From assembly GCF_003054285.1 (NCBI RefSeq), contig NZ_QBKS01000002.1, positions 938,501 through 1,002,500 of the forward strand: a stretch of DNA of 64,000 nucleotides. The letters run 5' to 3'. Origin of the DNA: Litoreibacter ponti. Its GTDB lineage: Bacteria; Pseudomonadota; Alphaproteobacteria; Rhodobacterales; Rhodobacteraceae. The translations under genes and the position numbers were made by a program. Numbering within the stretch: the stretch's first letter is position 1; every line of letters begins with the position of its first letter. The notes beneath the pieces are model-generated. The model was not told the DNA's origin. It saw only the letters and a program-made list of their open reading frames with translations, and ran no database searches. Shown one piece after another: positions 60,968 through 64,000 of the stretch.

Positions 60968-62266
60968 ATGCCGTCCATACTTTTCGTTCACGAGAACTTC
61001 CCCGCGCAATTTGGCGGGATCGCCAACTACCTTGCCACCCAAGGCTGGCGCGTAGTTTTCGCAACCGGGAATGAAGGCTTTTCTACGGGTCGTGCGCATC
61101 AGGTGAACGGCTTTCAGGTCGTACGCTACAAGAACAGTGGCACGGGCCAGACCGGTCATCCTTATCTGGCGGGGACAGAAAAGGCGCTGCGAAATGGTCA
61201 GGGCTTTGCCCGTGTTGCGGCCTCCTTGGCGAAAGGGGGCTTCACCCCGGATGTCATCGTCGCCCACTCCGGCTGGGGATCGGGTAGTTTCGCGAAGGTC
61301 GTTTGGCCGAAAACCAAGCTCGTGCAGTATCTCGAATGGTGGTACCGGCATCCCCAAGTCGACACCGTTCCCGGCCAGTCATCCAAACGGTTGGAGGACC
61401 ATCATGCCCGGACGATTGTCCGTAACCTGCCATTCCTGCTCGATTTTCAGCAGGCTGATCTGGTTCTGAGCCCGACCGAGTTTCAGGCGAGCCAGGCCCC
61501 AGATTTCGTGCGAGCGCATACGGTCGTGCAGCATGACGGGATTGATTGTCGGACCTTCCGACCGTTGGTAAAAGACGAGCCGCTGCTGTCCTTGAAAGGC
61601 GTACCCGATACTGCGCCGATCTTGACCTTTGCAACCCGCGGGATGGAGCCTCTGCGCGGTTTTCCCGATTTCATGGCGGCCGCAGCCCAACTTCTTAAGG
61701 ACCGGCCGGATCTGCATGTGGTTGTCGCGGGCGAAGACCGCATCGCCTATGGGCCAAAACTGCCGAATGGCGAGAGCTACAAGACGCGCGCGCTTGCGGC
61801 ACATGATTTTGATGAAAGCCGTCTGCATTTCCCAGGCATCTTGCCCAAAGGAACCTACGCGAGACTGCTGAGACGCAGCGCAGTGCATGCCTACCTGACG
61901 CGTCCATTCGTACTGTCGTGGTCGTTGATCGAGGCAATGGCGAGCGGGTGTCCACTCGTCACCACGAATGTAGATCCGGTGATCGAGGCGCTCGGACCGG
62001 GTACCCCAGCCCTCGCGGTGGAGCCGGGAGATATTCTAAAGATCGTGCGTGCCGCGAACACTCTTCTTGATAGCCCCGATATGGCGCGGGCCATGGGACG
62101 CGCTGCACGCGAGCGGGCTTGTCGGTTTTATGACAGCAAGGTCTGCCATACACGGCTCGCCGCGATTTTGTCTAATCTGGTCGCAAGTCCTGTGAACGCC
62201 AGGGACCAGATCGCATTCTCTCCCACCGCAGCTGCCAGTACGAGTGCTCACATCCCGATGCAGTAG
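60968..62266 (+). CDS. GT4 family glycosyltransferase
   Basis: 432 residues from the ATG at 60968 ('PSILFVHENFPAQFGGIANYL'). GT-B fold; the C-terminal domain shows 'ILTFATRGMEPLRGFPDFMAAA' and the donor-binding 'LSWSLIEAMASGCPLVTTNVD' with the family Glu. It resembles glycosyltransferases in polysaccharide clusters but stands alone here, divergent from the sugar dehydrogenase. The last 30 residues are Ala/Ser-rich and irregular. Acceptor unknown. Confidence 0.87.
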   Translation: MPSILFVHENFPAQFGGIANYLATQGWRVVFATGNEGFSTGRAHQVNGFQVVRYKNSGTGQTGHPYLAGTEKALRNGQGFARVAASLAKGGFTPDVIVAHSGWGSGSFAKVVWPKTKLVQYLEWWYRHPQVDTVPGQSSKRLEDHHARTIVRNLPFLLDFQQADLVLSPTEFQASQAPDFVRAHTVVQHDGIDCRTFRPLVKDEPLLSLKGVPDTAPILTFATRGMEPLRGFPDFMAAAAQLLKDRPDLHVVVAGEDRIAYGPKLPNGESYKTRALAAHDFDESRLHFPGILPKGTYARLLRRSAVHAYLTRPFVLSWSLIEAMASGCPLVTTNVDPVIEALGPGTPALAVEPGDILKIVRAANTLLDSPDMARAMGRAARERACRFYDSKVCHTRLAAILSNLVASPVNARDQIAFSPTAAASTSAHIPMQ

Positions 62267-62284
62267 AATGGCCTCAGAAACGCA

Positions 62285-62308
62285 AATGGCCACCCGAGGG
62301 TGGCCATT
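62285..62308. terminator. Bidirectional terminator between glycosyltransferase and tRNA-fMet
   Basis: A perfect 11-bp stem (62285-62295 with 62298-62308) with a 2-base loop, starting 18 bases after the glycosyltransferase stop and 12 bases beyond the tRNA 3' end. On the minus strand it is followed by a T-rich stretch (TTTGCGTTT-like), suitable for ending the rRNA operon. Confidence 0.8.
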
Positions 62309-62320
62309 ACACGCTACAAT

Positions 62321-62397
<77 letters not shown>

Positions 62398-62755
62398 CCA
62401 ATTGCGAGCCCTGTATCTACGGTTCATGTCCTGAGTCTTCAATAGGAAATGCGGAAGTTTTTAGCATTTCTTTCGGCTGTAGCAATTGTCCATGGCTCTC
62501 CTGCAGGCTAACCGCTACGGAAGTCCCGATGAAGCAACATGCGGCGCTCTCGGCTGGCTGAGATCGCCCTCACGATGGCCCTGCCAAGATGTTTTCATGT
62601 TCGAAACCGGTGTTGCTCGAGGCGTTCGACTCGATCCGTATCGGCGTTTAACGAACAGCCCGCTCAGGGTCTCATCGCTGTATTATGGCGAAAAGTAAGA
62701 CTCGAGAACGAGGGGAACAATCGTGACTTGGCTTGAATAGCTCGACGCAAGACAC
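62398..62755. other. Spacer between tRNA-fMet and 5S terminator, no gene found
   Basis: 358 bases with short frames only. Some minus-strand stretches read like degraded coding sequence rich in Arg ('RERRMLLHRD'), but stops interrupt every frame and I recognise nothing. It is presumably transcribed as the rRNA operon trailer before tRNA-fMet. Confidence 0.5.
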
Positions 62756-62779
62756 AAAAAAGCCGCCACAAAGGGCGGG
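62756..62779 (-). terminator. Intrinsic terminator-like hairpin after 5S rRNA
   Basis: On the minus strand a CCGCC/GGCGG stem with a 6-base loop is followed by C and six T (62756-62761 on the plus strand as A). It lies about 46 bases beyond the 5S 3' end. Because tRNA-fMet lies further on, it would have to be leaky or the tRNA have its own promoter. Confidence 0.7.
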
Positions 62780-62825
62780 ATTTCGTATTGATCATCGTCA
62801 GAGAGATACATGATGTTGCTTGTTA

Positions 62826-62942
62826 GGTTTGGCGGTGACCTACTCTCCCACGTCTTAAGACGCAGTACCATCGGCGCAAAGGCACTTAACGGCCGAGTTC
62901 GGGATGGGATCGGGTGTTTTGCTCTCGCTGTGACCACCAAAC
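62826..62942 (-). rRNA. rrf: 5S ribosomal RNA
   Basis: About 117 bases on the minus strand; the ends GTTTGG and CCAAAC pair as helix I. Conserved blocks 'CCCGATCCCATCCCGAACTC' and 'GATGGTACTGCGTCTTAAG' are typical alphaproteobacterial 5S. End positions are good to a few bases. Confidence 0.95.
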
Positions 62943-63012
62943 CAAACAAACAACATCATATCCAAGTCAAACTGCATTGTGCAGCTCTCTTGAAATCCAG
63001 CTTCTACTGGAT

Positions 63013-64000
<988 letters not shown>

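Noticed and set aside
62398..62755. Degraded transposase or gene between tRNA-fMet and 5S
   Set aside because: Some Arg-rich fragments look coding-like, but every frame is interrupted and no family could be recognised.
62683..62949. 88-codon frame across the 5S gene
   Set aside because: Overlaps 5S rRNA and its terminator.

Overview
The window looks like chromosome of a marine Roseobacter-type alphaproteobacterium (Rhodobacteraceae). The gene families, the high GC with many GTG starts and 4-bp stop/start overlaps, the plant-type glutamate-cysteine ligase, the pyrB / dihydroorotase-like / plsY string and the rRNA operon ending in tRNA-fMet all fit. I see no CRISPR array, insertion sequence, integrase, prophage or plasmid gene; most of the window is ordinary core genome.

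Layout. 1-6.6 kb: end of a DsbD-like periplasmic thiol protein, then (minus strand) an RND efflux permease and its adaptor, moaB and a secreted hypothetical protein. 6.6-11.7 kb: uracil-DNA glycosylase lacking Fe-S cysteines; then (plus) pyrB, a decayed small gene, a 34-codon microprotein, a membrane-anchored hypothetical protein, a dihydroorotase homologue that has lost its catalytic residues, plsY and a DUF805 protein. 11.7-20.1 kb: glutamate-cysteine ligase, membrane protein, rsmE, ubiA, an OmpA-like envelope protein with a threefold internal repeat, moaE/moaD/pgsA and a LacI regulator. 20.2-31.2 kb: a carbohydrate module with a CUT1 ABC transporter behind a LacI-type operator, a b561-like membrane cytochrome, gluconokinase, gluconate dehydrogenase-like SDR, GlcG-like protein, SMP-30 lactonase, P1 peptidase, a second SDR and an aldehyde dehydrogenase. 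31.3-44 kb: panB/panC, a TPR-SPINDLY (GT41-like) glycosyltransferase, an M20 deacylase, uvrC, an AT-rich intergenic region with one consensus DnaA box, a pteridine-reductase-like SDR, CaCA antiporter, small zinc-ribbon-like protein, S49 peptidase, class III aminotransferase and an acyltransferase. 43.9-59.2 kb: one long glycogen operon, glgP-glgB-glgC-glgA-glgX-malQ-pgm, ending in a GH13 enzyme that looks like glucosylglycerol hydrolase. 59.5-64 kb: exported sugar dehydrogenase, GT4 glycosyltransferase, then (minus) tRNA-fMet, 5S rRNA and the 3' part of 23S rRNA.

How the parts may work together. The glycogen operon covers ADP-glucose synthesis, polymerisation, branching, phosphorolysis, debranching and return to glucose-6-phosphate; its last gene suggests a link between glycogen and a compatible-solute glucoside. 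The lactonase, gluconokinase and gluconate dehydrogenase-like SDR could form a lactone-gluconate-6-phosphogluconate route, possibly fed by the ABC transporter or by periplasmic sugar oxidation (inference). I find no clearly undescribed large system. The best leads are the non-catalytic dihydroorotase beside pyrB, the three-repeat OmpA protein with its coiled-coil partner, the GH13 enzyme in the glycogen operon, the transporter-coupled b561 gene and the 27-31 kb catabolic cluster.
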